The notes: generated by a model from the sequence alone, not told the origin. A DNA stretch of 30,054 nucleotides from UBA2136 sp047635695 (GCA_047635695.1 JBLILN010000020.1:1-30054), one strand, 5' to 3'; numbered from the stretch's first letter, positions 17,755 through 25,574 are shown. Numbers and translations: made by a program.

Positions 17755-19155
17755 TTAATAGTATCGCGCAATGCGCAGGAACATAAAATCTTCCGATGCG
17801 AGTGCATTTTCAATACCGTTTGTAGGATCCTCGTAAAAACTAAACTCTAGCTCAGCTTTCCAGTTATTGCCAAAGCGTTTACTCGACTCAACACTGTAAA
17901 CTTTAAACTTCGTATTCATATCAACAAACATACCGGCTAAAACTTGCGTATCATCTATATTATTGGCCGCATAACGGAATCCCATAAACAAATCATCATC
18001 AAGAATAGTTGTTGGCGTATTAAAACCTCTATTATCACGGCTATACTCAGCCACTAAACCGACATCATAGCCAGTCGAGCCCATATCAAAGAAAGTATAT
18101 TCAAAGCCACCAACAAAAGCAGAGAAACGGCTACCTTGACCACCCCTTGTCATACCTTCAAACTTCCATAACCACGCATCTGTTGTGTATTGAAGGTCAA
18201 TACCTGTCTGATCTATCAAACCATAATGAGGAATTAAAGCAGCATTCCCTGACGCATCAAGCCCTGCTTTTAAAACAGGGTCTCTGCTTGTTCCTGAAAA
18301 ATGTGAGATTCCAAAATCCCAATCGCCTATAACTTTTTCAAACCGTATGGCTGCATCTAAGTGTCGTTCTTTCATGGAGGACTCATAAATAGGGTTATCT
18401 GTATCTACAGGTAGCGGCGCTCTTAAACGACCTTCAGCACCTGGAAACGTACGTTCTCTAAAATAAGGTAAAGCATACAACACAAGGTTACCCCAGTCCT
18501 TATCAAAACCTAAGCTTAACATTGGTTGCCCTAGTTTGTCTTCTCCATCAACACCTTCAACAGTGTCTGTCTGATTTATAACATCAACAAGGTGGTTACT
18601 TTCAGTTACACCCCAAAATACTTTAGAAATACCTGCATTAAGATTCCAACCATCACCATAATGGTGCCATACAAATTCACGGATATCCACATGTTCGCGA
18701 TCACTATCATTCTTATCAAATCTAAAGAAAGGACTGAATGTTATACGATCATCTCCATCATTAAATTCATGGATAATTTCAGGTTCAATGACAATTGAAA
18801 CCCCTGATCCGTCCTTTTGCCCTGCATAAGAAGAACCTTCTTTGAATGCCCTAAGTTCCGCAGCAATACTAATATAAGCACTTGTATAGGTATCGTCATC
18901 TTCAACATAAGTATCTTCTACTATTACTTTTGCAGGTATTGTTTTTTCAACAGCCGCTGCACTACTTGAATGATCTACCTCAGGGCTTTCAGGTTGAGCG
19001 TTAATTTGTGGTGACACGACCATTTGCTTCTGTTTTTGCTTGGCCACATGTGCCTTATAAAGACGTATTTCCTCTGCAATACTGACATATCCCTCAGCCT
19101 TTGCAAAAGCGTAAGAAGGACATAAAAGCATGCACAATATGAGTATTTTTTTCAT
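17755..19155 (-). CDS. Outer-membrane beta-barrel protein with duplicated N-terminal motif
   Basis: 466 residues with a clear signal peptide (KKILILCMLLCPSYAFA, cleavage after AFA near residue 18). From about 118 onward the sequence alternates polar and hydrophobic residues in repeated amphipathic strands, rich in aromatic and Gly/Asp turns, and ends in RIARYY, an aromatic C-terminus suited to BAM-dependent insertion. This suggests a barrel of the porin/DUF1302-like kind. The region between signal and barrel has two copies of a 13-residue motif, GYVSIAEEIRLYK (22-34) and AYISIAAELRAFK (93-105), joined by a low-complexity Pro/Ser/Ala/Asp linker. The motif may bind peptidoglycan or a periplasmic partner; unknown. 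Substrate not predictable. Confidence 0.75.
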   Translation of the reverse strand: MKKILILCMLLCPSYAFAKAEGYVSIAEEIRLYKAHVAKQKQKQMVVSPQINAQPESPEVDHSSSAAAVEKTIPAKVIVEDTYVEDDDTYTSAYISIAAELRAFKEGSSYAGQKDGSGVSIVIEPEIIHEFNDGDDRITFSPFFRFDKNDSDREHVDIREFVWHHYGDGWNLNAGISKVFWGVTESNHLVDVINQTDTVEGVDGEDKLGQPMLSLGFDKDWGNLVLYALPYFRERTFPGAEGRLRAPLPVDTDNPIYESSMKERHLDAAIRFEKVIGDWDFGISHFSGTSRDPVLKAGLDASGNAALIPHYGLIDQTGIDLQYTTDAWLWKFEGMTRGGQGSRFSAFVGGFEYTFFDMGSTGYDVGLVAEYSRDNRGFNTPTTILDDDLFMGFRYAANNIDDTQVLAGMFVDMNTKFKVYSVESSKRFGNNWKAELEFSFYEDPTNGIENALASEDFMFLRIARYY

Positions 19156-19595
19156 AATATTTTATAGATTTTCTATATATTTCAAATCATTTTCCATATC
19201 TTTCAAGGAGTAAACTAAAACTCCCTCATAAAAACCCTACAGTATCTAGGCTTAACTAGAAAGGTTACTCTTGATAAACCCTCATTTCGGGCAGATGTAT
19301 TGTTATGCAAAAGACACAAAAACAATTTCAAAGGGGTGCTACTCGCAGTATATCTATTTTTAAACAACCAAGATAAGTTTAGCGCTTGGTTGGAGGCGCG
19401 CACTGGGGTTGCTGAGCTTTAAGTAAGGTGCTTTCTAAAATGTGCCCCTACACTTTACAAGAGTGATGAATTAACCCCTGAAGAAAAACTCATACTTCGT
19501 ACAACCTTTTCGCAGCCTCATTAATCACGTTAAAACCCTTACACAGCCAAACACATCAACCCACCTTCAAAGACATTCAATGAGGCCTATGATTT
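19156..19595. other. 440-base intergenic region with a possible decayed ORF
   Basis: Lies between the barrel gene start and the end of the amino-acid-type operon. It holds an AT-rich upstream region for the barrel gene (19156-19210) and the interrupted frame at 19219-19524 described separately. An 8-base inverted repeat GCCTCATT / AATGAGGC (19515-19522 and 19579-19586) is present with 56 bases between arms. No RNA gene recognised. Confidence 0.45.
19219..19524 (+). pseudogene. Possible remnant of a small gene with an in-frame stop
   Basis: A single frame runs 67 codons from 19219, meets TAA at 19420-19422, and stays open for 33 more codons to TAA at 19522-19524. AAGGAG lies at 19205-19210, well placed for a start near 19216-19220, but no ATG/GTG/TTG is found there. 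The encoded residues look protein-like (NNQDKFSAWLEARTGVAEL before the stop; DELTPEEKLILRTTF after it), yet I do not recognise the family. It could be chance. Confidence 0.22.
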
Positions 19596-20759
19596 TCATA
19601 AATGTTTAAAGCTTATTTCAAGATCTCTTACTAAATCTTCTACATCTTCCAGGCCAACGCTGACGCATAAAATTAAGCCTTCGCCAGAATTTTTCATAGT
19701 CGATTCATTTGAATATTTAGGTATAAGTAAACTTTCATAACCGCCCCAGCAGTGCCCCATTTTAAATATATTCATATTATCAAGGGCAATAGCCAGCTCC
19801 TTGTATGAAATAGATTTCAACCTCATTGAAAACCTAGAACTAGCTCCAGAAAAATCCCTTTTCCAAATATCATGATCTTTGTGCGTTGGCAATGCGGGGT
19901 GAAAGACTTCTTTTACAAACTCTTGTTTATCAAACCAGTTGGCAATTTTGATTCCGTTTTTTTGGTGCTCTTTCATTCTTATAGGAAGAGTTCTTAAACC
20001 TCTTAGGGACAAGTACGCATCGTTAGAGTTAGCACAATAACCATTATAAAAAGCAGAGTCCCTTACCTTCGTCCAAGTAGACTTTTTACAAGTAACAATG
20101 CCCATAAGCACATCTGAATGTCCTGAAATATATTTGGTTGCAGACTGAATTGAAATATCAGCACCCAACTCTAAAGGTTTAAAATAAAAAGAAGTTGCCC
20201 ACGTATTATCTACGACGAGAGGAATATCAAATTCACGAGTAACTGTGGCTATAGCCGGAATATCCTGCACCTCAAAAAAAGTTGACCCTGGAGATTCTGC
20301 ATAAACAAGAGTTGTGTTTTTGCGAATAAATTTCTTTATATCTTTTCCTGCATGAGGCGGATAAAATTCAATTTCTACGCCATATTTTTTTAATATACTG
20401 GTGCAAAACCTTTTTGTGCCAGTATAAACAGATTCAGGCAATAATATGTGTGACCCTTCTTGTGAATAAGCAAAAAGAACTGTAGCTATGGACGCCAAAC
20501 CAGAGTTAGATGCAATTGATTTGTAGCCCCCTTCCATCTCTGTTATAGCTTTTTCAAACGACCAAATAGTCGGATTACCAAGCCTTCCGTAGTGGAATGT
20601 TTCAAACATATTTTGAGCGCTATAATCCAATTCATCGAGAGTATCGAATATAACTGTGGAGGTATAAAAAATAGGTGGATTTACTGAACCTCCGAAGGCT
20701 TTATGGTTTTGCCCCCCTGAAACAGCCTTCGTATTTTCACTCACATTGAGTTTATCCAT
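19596..20759 (-). CDS. Cys/Met-metabolism PLP-dependent lyase (cystathionine beta-lyase-like)
   Basis: 387 residues, usual length for the gamma-family. Seen: the phosphate-binding YGRLGNPT (57-64), the catalytic VVDNTWATS with Asp184 contacting the pyridine nitrogen, and SATKYISGHSD with Schiff-base Lys209. GHCWGGYESL resembles MetC more than MetB. Family members catalyse beta- or gamma-elimination or replacement at amino acids with leaving groups. Its ATG overlaps the stop of the GFA gene (TAATG), so it is the last gene of a six-gene operon with a diiron oxidase and an ATP-grasp ligase. There BesB-like chemistry (elimination on an unsaturated amino acid) is a more attractive inference than housekeeping methionine synthesis. 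Ordinary metC cannot be excluded. Confidence 0.86.
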   Translation of the reverse strand: MDKLNVSENTKAVSGGQNHKAFGGSVNPPIFYTSTVIFDTLDELDYSAQNMFETFHYGRLGNPTIWSFEKAITEMEGGYKSIASNSGLASIATVLFAYSQEGSHILLPESVYTGTKRFCTSILKKYGVEIEFYPPHAGKDIKKFIRKNTTLVYAESPGSTFFEVQDIPAIATVTREFDIPLVVDNTWATSFYFKPLELGADISIQSATKYISGHSDVLMGIVTCKKSTWTKVRDSAFYNGYCANSNDAYLSLRGLRTLPIRMKEHQKNGIKIANWFDKQEFVKEVFHPALPTHKDHDIWKRDFSGASSRFSMRLKSISYKELAIALDNMNIFKMGHCWGGYESLLIPKYSNESTMKNSGEGLILCVSVGLEDVEDLVRDLEISFKHL

Positions 20760-21157
20760 TAAACCTTATCTCCATCATAGTACAAACCTGCGGCAACACT
20801 CTCTTCCCAATCCTGGCCATTAAACTTTACGGTCTTGACGGATAATGCAGGGGCCATGTTTAAGCAACGTGAATTAACACTGTACTTGTGAGGGCTAGAT
20901 CGAGGTCGATAGAAAGGCTTAACGCTGCACGTTTTGCATGAAGTGTGCTGTGCAATCCCTGTATTAAATGTGTATAGAGACAAACTATCAGCTCCAGATA
21001 AAATTAACAAGGAAGGCTCATCAACAAGCAGTTCAACATATCCTTGTTTGTAACATATAGAGCAATTACACTCCGTCAATACAAGGTTCTCTGTAGCCTT
21101 TACTTCAAATGTAACCGCGCCACAATGACAAGATCCTTCGTAAACAATTTCTTTCAT
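20759..21157 (-). CDS. GFA-family zinc protein (glutathione-dependent formaldehyde-activating-like)
   Basis: 132 residues from ATG 21157; a GTG at 21160 would add one. Zinc-ligand motifs of the GFA/CENP-V fold are present: GSCHCGAV (Cys10, Cys12), CNCSIC (Cys30, Cys32, Cys35) and HTSCKTC (Cys74, Cys77). Family members bind zinc; the prototype was proposed to speed condensation of formaldehyde with glutathione, but many members have unknown roles. The ATG overlaps the desaturase stop (TGATG) and the stop overlaps the next start, so it is embedded in the operon. If the operon's heme-oxygenase-like enzyme releases formaldehyde, this protein could handle it; that link is inferred. Confidence 0.84.
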   Translation of the reverse strand: MKEIVYEGSCHCGAVTFEVKATENLVLTECNCSICYKQGYVELLVDEPSLLILSGADSLSLYTFNTGIAQHTSCKTCSVKPFYRPRSSPHKYSVNSRCLNMAPALSVKTVKFNGQDWEESVAAGLYYDGDKV

Positions 21158-22035
21158 CACTTACACCCTTTAGATTTATTTAAAAGTTTTAAAAACAAAT
21201 TCTTATGGAATTTGAAATACGATTTTTCTGTATAAGTAAAAACACCTTGAAGTTCTTTGTGTAAGGCCTTTAAATTGAGTGTTGGGACTGCAGGGGAATA
21301 ATGGTGCTCAGCATGGAAGTTAGAATTCCACACAAAAAACCTTACCAGAAAATTAGAAGACACCGAACGTGTGTTTTTCTTTACATCAGAATTATCTATG
21401 CAATCGTAGTGCTCAGGAATACCAATAATAATGAGCATCATAGGATAAAAAGCAAGTGGCCCCCAATAGATCATCAACATCATCATCCAATTACTGAAAG
21501 TCATAAAAATCACAAAAAATAACCACAATAATATAAAAAAACAATCAAATCTAATAGCCTGAATTTGGGATGCAGACGCTTTTTCAACATAATCACCTTT
21601 AAAAACATTTAATTGCTTAATAATAAATTTTCTAAAAAAACTATAGCCTGTCAATGTCCATAAATACTCTTGCAGAGATTCAAATGGCTCTCTGGATTCG
21701 CTATCCCCAGCAACACCTGTGAAACGATGATGTTTTAAATGATATTTCCTGTAAATGCTAAAATTCATAATTAAAGGCATACACCAAATAATGCCAAATA
21801 TATGGTTTAGTTTTCTATTTTTATATTGAGTGCAGTGCAAGCAATCGTGCGCTGCAGCAAGGTTTCCAGATAAAATAACGCCCATCAAAGGCCATGCTAG
21901 ATATCCAAATTCTTGGGTGTACGCCAAGTATCCTAACAATGAATATAATGAGAATAAAACGAACGTATGTAGCGGAACCTTCCAGAAAGGTATCAACATA
22001 AAACTTTTATCAATCTTCGGGCTAGCCAAACTCAT
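21157..22035 (-). CDS. Membrane fatty acid desaturase-like diiron enzyme
   Basis: 292 residues with hydrophobic helices at about 21-60, 78-95, 165-180 and 185-207. All three histidine boxes of membrane diiron desaturases/hydroxylases are present: HDCLH (63-67), HLKHH (99-103) and HAEHH (241-245), plus the extra EHYDC (208-212) and the conserved NTRSVSSN before the last box. Such enzymes desaturate, hydroxylate or form acetylenic bonds on membrane-associated substrates. It starts 3 bases after the amidotransferase-like stop and overlaps the GFA gene by one base. In this operon its substrate may be a lipidated or small-molecule intermediate rather than bulk phospholipid; not decidable here. Confidence 0.9.
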   Translation of the reverse strand: MSLASPKIDKSFMLIPFWKVPLHTFVLFSLYSLLGYLAYTQEFGYLAWPLMGVILSGNLAAAHDCLHCTQYKNRKLNHIFGIIWCMPLIMNFSIYRKYHLKHHRFTGVAGDSESREPFESLQEYLWTLTGYSFFRKFIIKQLNVFKGDYVEKASASQIQAIRFDCFFILLWLFFVIFMTFSNWMMMLMIYWGPLAFYPMMLIIIGIPEHYDCIDNSDVKKNTRSVSSNFLVRFFVWNSNFHAEHHYSPAVPTLNLKALHKELQGVFTYTEKSYFKFHKNLFLKLLNKSKGCK

Positions 22036-22038
22036 TTC

Positions 22039-22857
22039 TTATAAAACACCTTTTTCATTTTTATATTTACTGCACGCAATAGAAAATGAATCATATATCG
22101 CTTTATTTAAAGGATTGCTCTCAACCCACCATTCTGGGTGCCATTGAACACCCAAACAGAAAGATTTAGCTTCTAAAGCTGTGATTGCTTCAATTGTTCC
22201 ATCTAAAGCCCTCGCTTCAACCTTAATGCCATCTCCCACACGGTCAATGCCTTGGCTATGTAATGAATTTACGAATATATCTTGAGCCACGTTATCATTT
22301 TCAAATATTATTTCTGAAAGAACGCCGTTTTTCTCTATTACAATTTCATGGGACGGCTTATATTTGTCTTCGAAATCATCTTCCGGGTTTGACCTGTGGT
22401 CAAAACGAGAATCCTCCTCATGCACCCTTGCTAAAAGGCTTCCACCGAAGGCTACATTTAACTCCTGCATGCCTCGACATATTCCAAATATGGGGATCCC
22501 TCTTTCCACAGCACCTTTTGCAAGTGAAATCATCATTTCATCTCTATCAACATCGAGAGTTCCATGCTCTTCTCTATATTCAACGCCATACCTAGCTGGA
22601 TTTACATTAGCTACAGCACCCGTTAAAACAATACCATCTAAGATATCAAGAAACCCATCAACTACTGTTAGCCTATCAGACTTACCTGTAGAGCCTAATA
22701 CCGGGATGAACACGGGAATACATTCCATTGCCTCTATAACGGCTTCTAAGTATTTTTTATAAACAACATGGTAAGTAACATCTCCAAACTTTGGGATAGC
22801 TAAGGATTGAGTACAGCAGGAAATACCGATAATAGGGAGTGGTTTATTTTTCAGCAC
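22039..22857 (-). CDS. Class-I glutamine amidotransferase-fold hydrolase (peptidase C26, PuuD-like)
   Basis: 272 residues when started at GTG 22857. The open frame extends to ATG 22893, but GGAGG at 22864-22868 lies 6 bases before the GTG, and this start gives KPLPIIGISC at the usual N-terminal position and cuts the overlap with the upstream gene to 14 bases. Catalytic triad: Cys127 in GICRGMQ, His240 and Glu242 in GVQWHPEWW. VLTGAVANVNPARYG and DVDRDE match gamma-glutamyl-gamma-aminobutyrate hydrolase (PuuD). Family chemistry is hydrolysis of a gamma-glutamyl amide. Next to an ATP-grasp ligase this suggests a gamma-glutamyl protect/deprotect pair. Confidence 0.9.
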   Translation of the reverse strand: MLKNKPLPIIGISCCTQSLAIPKFGDVTYHVVYKKYLEAVIEAMECIPVFIPVLGSTGKSDRLTVVDGFLDILDGIVLTGAVANVNPARYGVEYREEHGTLDVDRDEMMISLAKGAVERGIPIFGICRGMQELNVAFGGSLLARVHEEDSRFDHRSNPEDDFEDKYKPSHEIVIEKNGVLSEIIFENDNVAQDIFVNSLHSQGIDRVGDGIKVEARALDGTIEAITALEAKSFCLGVQWHPEWWVESNPLNKAIYDSFSIACSKYKNEKGVL

Positions 22858-24196
22858 ACCCAGCCTCCAAAGCATCAATAAATGCACGTTCACGAAGGTC
22901 TAAATCTTCTTTACAATCAGAAATTATCATATACTGAATTGTATTTGTGAAGATATTATCGTTGACTAGTACTATAACGCCTCGTTTGACACTTCTATCA
23001 AACAACATACCTTTATAAGGGGCGCTATTTATAAGAGTATTAAAGTCGGGCGCCTGAACATTAATTCTTGTATTGATAAAATAATGGTCTCCGTAATTCT
23101 TACCCAGAACAGTTTCTGCAACATGGTGAATATGAGAACAGCCACCCATTCTTCCATTAACTTCGTTAATGATTATTTTATCATCGCTTGTAACAATAGA
23201 GTCAATATTTACCATGCCTCGATACCCCAAATCAGCACAAAGCTTAGCCCATTTTGTACAAGCAGATGACAGGCGTGCAGCAGAGTGAGGAGGTAGCGTT
23301 GCCGGCATCTCAAAACCATGCCATTGCAGTGCAAATTCTCCATCACCTATATCAATAGGCTCCATTCTTAATGTTCCATTATTGAGGAAGGTGGTCGTTT
23401 CACCGTCTTCTTCTATGCGATATTCAGAATACAGTATGTGTTTAGCATTGTAATAACTCTCTACAACTAACTCTTGATTTGAAGGGTCTAGCATTAAATC
23501 CCAGATAGTATTTGACTGAGACATAGAATCTTTATCAAATTTTAAAACTTTGTTAGCACCGGGAAAACATTTTTCATTTGTGTTAGTAACAACGATGTTC
23601 CCCTCACCGCCAGCATTTCTATCCTGTTTAATAATAACAGAATTAGTTTCTAATATACACTTGTTGATCAAGTAGTTAAGAGTTTCAGCATTATATGCAA
23701 CACCGCCAACAGCTATAGGAAGTTTATTACCTGCAGATAATCGTCTAAAAATAGATTTACGATTCAAAATATCTGGGCCATTTTGACTTGCAAATTGAGC
23801 CCCTGAAGGCGGTTTCAACCCCAATTTTTCAGCTAAACGAACAATGCCCAAGGAATAATAATAACAAACCATTTCACAACCATTTAACGACATCGTCTTT
23901 TTAAGGTCATTGACTACTTTGTCTGAAAGGAGCTCTTTATCACTCAAGATAGCTGGTGAGTCAAAAGAGCATTTTGGGGTGATGCATTGAATATTTTTCA
24001 TGTCAGCACCTAACACTTCTCCCATGTATGAAAGGAAGTCTTTATTCAAAGGCGCAGGTAAAACCACAACGTCGTTCTCACGTGCGAACCAAACATGCCT
24101 CCAAGCACTATTAGCAGATACAGCAAACTGAGCAGGTTCTAGGTTTTCACCTAACATTTGTTCTGTTGCGTCATTGCAAATGATCAATTTTGACAT
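22844..24196 (-). CDS. ATP-grasp ligase with a pre-ATP-grasp-like N-terminal domain
   Basis: 450 residues. The first 170 or so resemble the pre-ATP-grasp domain of peptide-forming ligases; then come VIIKQDRNAGGEGN (187-200) with ATP-contacting Lys190 and the glycine loop, and YRGMVNIDSIV (325-335) and IINEVNGRMGG (342-352) with metal-binding Glu345 and Asn347. These enzymes activate a carboxylate as acyl phosphate and join it to an amine. The relatives I recall are amino-acid or peptide ligases such as Pgm1 of pheganomycin biosynthesis. Its ATG directly follows the TAG of the heme-oxygenase-like gene (zero spacing), so the two are translationally coupled. Likely product a dipeptide or amide; the partners are unknown, gamma-glutamyl transfer being an inference from the downstream PuuD-like gene. 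Confidence 0.85.
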   Translation of the reverse strand: MSKLIICNDATEQMLGENLEPAQFAVSANSAWRHVWFARENDVVVLPAPLNKDFLSYMGEVLGADMKNIQCITPKCSFDSPAILSDKELLSDKVVNDLKKTMSLNGCEMVCYYYSLGIVRLAEKLGLKPPSGAQFASQNGPDILNRKSIFRRLSAGNKLPIAVGGVAYNAETLNYLINKCILETNSVIIKQDRNAGGEGNIVVTNTNEKCFPGANKVLKFDKDSMSQSNTIWDLMLDPSNQELVVESYYNAKHILYSEYRIEEDGETTTFLNNGTLRMEPIDIGDGEFALQWHGFEMPATLPPHSAARLSSACTKWAKLCADLGYRGMVNIDSIVTSDDKIIINEVNGRMGGCSHIHHVAETVLGKNYGDHYFINTRINVQAPDFNTLINSAPYKGMLFDRSVKRGVIVLVNDNIFTNTIQYMIISDCKEDLDLRERAFIDALEAGCAEK

Positions 24197-24994
24197 CTAA
24201 TTAGCTCTCACAAGTTTATTACACCAGTCAATATGCAAACCATAGGCAGCCTTAAATTTAGATAGAAATTCTTCCTTGTCATCAGGGGATACAATATCAG
24301 CCAAGAGCCTTATAGTCATATCAACATGATATGCCTCTGCTGGGTCATCACCGCCCACGTGTATATTGAAATATAATAAATCCTTATTATTTATATCAGG
24401 GTATAAGCTCTTCAAGGCATTCCATATTGATTCAACAATTTCTCCAGCGTGCATTTCAAAAGCAACCATATGAGCCAATCTGTTTAAGACATTCAGGTCA
24501 GACAACCCTTCACTGATTGCACTTAAATAGTCTAAAGTAACCTTTGAATGACCTAGACCTATATCTTCACCTAAAATCGCACTTAAATTTTTCTGAAAAA
24601 TATTGTAATGAAACTTAAATGTAAGGAGAATATCACTCAAACCTTTTTGCCCTTGAGACATTATAGTATGATGTCCGCCAAGCTCATCCCACACAAGAAA
24701 AGTACCTACAACAAATGTTTTTTCAATGGCTTCTGGAACAGGTTTTCCCTTTAAGATAAACTGTTCGAAAATTTTTTGGTGAGCACCAGCCTGAATATAA
24801 GGAAAACTCGTACTAAATGTGAGAAATTCTTTCATTATAGGCGCCATATTTTCCTTAGTTAAACCAAGAGATAGAGGGTGTACCCCACCGTCTTCAGTCG
24901 TCATACATCTAAGAGAATTATATAACTCAAGCGCTTGACCTCCTGAGTTTGAAACCTTATTAGATATGTGGTTGTGTATAGCAGCAGTATTCAT
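24197..24994 (-). CDS. Heme-oxygenase-like diiron oxidase (TenA/PqqC/BesC superfamily)
   Basis: 265 residues, predicted nearly all helical. Candidate metal ligands of the heme-oxygenase-like diiron oxidase (HDO) type: Glu104 with His108/His109 in WDELGGHH, Glu180 in AFEMHAGE, and His212, Asp216/217, Glu220 and His223 in IHVGGDDPAEAYH. Known HDOs include UndA (fatty acid to alkene), SznF, CADD and BesC (oxidative cleavage of lysine-type side chains). AAGGA about 9 bases before ATG supports the start. It is the first intact gene of the operon, 19 bases after a broken 2-oxoglutarate oxygenase gene, and abuts the ATP-grasp ligase. A PqqC or TenA role is possible, but no pqq or thiamine gene is adjacent. 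Confidence 0.8.
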   Translation of the reverse strand: MNTAAIHNHISNKVSNSGGQALELYNSLRCMTTEDGGVHPLSLGLTKENMAPIMKEFLTFSTSFPYIQAGAHQKIFEQFILKGKPVPEAIEKTFVVGTFLVWDELGGHHTIMSQGQKGLSDILLTFKFHYNIFQKNLSAILGEDIGLGHSKVTLDYLSAISEGLSDLNVLNRLAHMVAFEMHAGEIVESIWNALKSLYPDINNKDLLYFNIHVGGDDPAEAYHVDMTIRLLADIVSPDDKEEFLSKFKAAYGLHIDWCNKLVRAN

Positions 24995-25013
24995 TATTAA
25001 GTTCCTTAAATAA

Positions 25014-25278
25014 TTAGCTAAAATTAAATGCTATTGAAATTCTCTCAGAAAGGTTATCTCCAGGCTTAACCATATGAAGAAGATGAGGCCTAAAGATTAC
25101 TAAAGATTGTTCTACAGGCTCAAAAGAATGTGTCATTTCATTAAGCCCCTCTTCCTTGCACTGTATCCTTCACGCCCAATATATGAGCACAAATTTTACT
25201 ATTTTCGTCATCAGTAATTATATCAAAGCATTGATATACAGGGGTTGGGAATAGTAGATGTAGATTATCTTTCAACAT
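25014..25278 (-). pseudogene. Internally deleted 2-oxoglutarate/Fe(II) oxygenase (TIGR02466-like)
   Basis: From ATG 25278 the reverse strand encodes MLKDNLHLLFPTPVYQ and continues to a stop at 25141-25143 (45 codons); LFPTPVY is the typical start of the TIGR02466 oxygenases. A second frame, shifted by one, then gives about 44 codons ending at the TAA 25014-25016, with VIFRPHLLHMVKPGD followed by ERISIAFNFS. That is the C-terminal part carrying the second iron-binding His and the 2-oxoglutarate-binding Arg. The family is about 200 residues, so roughly 110 central residues, including the HxD motif, are lost. The gene cannot make a working enzyme. It lies at the head of the diiron-oxidase operon, between its promoter and first intact gene. 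Confidence 0.72.
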
Positions 25279-25288
25279 ATAAGGGCCC

Positions 25289-25321
25289 TTTAGTATAAAT
25301 TAGTTATAGTTTTATACTAAA
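25289..25321. promoter_or_regulatory. Perfect 11-base inverted repeat over the operon promoter -10
   Basis: TTTAGTATAAA (25289-25299) and TTTATACTAAA (25311-25321) are exact reverse complements with an 11-base spacer. One arm covers the proposed -10 element, the other the likely transcription start, so a dimeric repressor bound here would block transcription. No regulator gene is adjacent. Confidence 0.5.
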
Positions 25322-25339
25322 AATATCAGAAAAAGACAA
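25311..25339 (-). promoter_or_regulatory. Candidate sigma-70 promoter of the amino-acid-type operon
   Basis: On the reverse strand TTGTCT (25334-25339) and TATAAA (25311-25316) are separated by 17 bases, close to the sigma-70 ideal, and lie 33 bases before the start of the broken oxygenase gene. No other good promoter was seen before the six downstream genes, which are tightly packed. Confidence 0.5.
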
Positions 25340-25516
25340 CATTTATATTGTATTCAATATATTTTTCACACCTATTCTATAGCAAACACAAAAATAAAAT
25401 CCAACCATATTAATGCACCCGTATATGGAGAGGATCATAACCTTTCATACATAGTAAGGAAAACAGCAAAAAACGTATAAACGTCGTATGCGGAGAACCT
25501 GCATATCATATCGACA

Positions 25517-25574
25517 AAGTACATGAGTGGCTAGTTTAGTGTTGAAAGTGCGAGAGGTAAAGGCTTAGTTAGAC
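25517..25574 (+). repeat. Dispersed 58-base repeat, copy 1
   Basis: Matches 29128-29185 at 47 of 58 positions in the same orientation, with the first 26 bases almost identical (one difference). It overlaps the last few codons of the unknown 322-residue gene. In both copies the same frame reads ASLV...EVK(A/G) then stop, so it may be a remnant of a duplicated coding end or of a mobile element. Confidence 0.6.

Noticed and set aside
19215..19403. 62-codon minus-strand open frame
   Set aside because: No ribosome binding site or recognisable feature, and the opposite strand has the more protein-like frame.
24197..24994. Assignment of the heme-oxygenase-fold protein as TenA or PqqC
   Set aside because: No thiamine or pqq genes nearby, and the context of ligase, PLP lyase and GFA fits a biosynthetic diiron oxidase better; not fully excluded.
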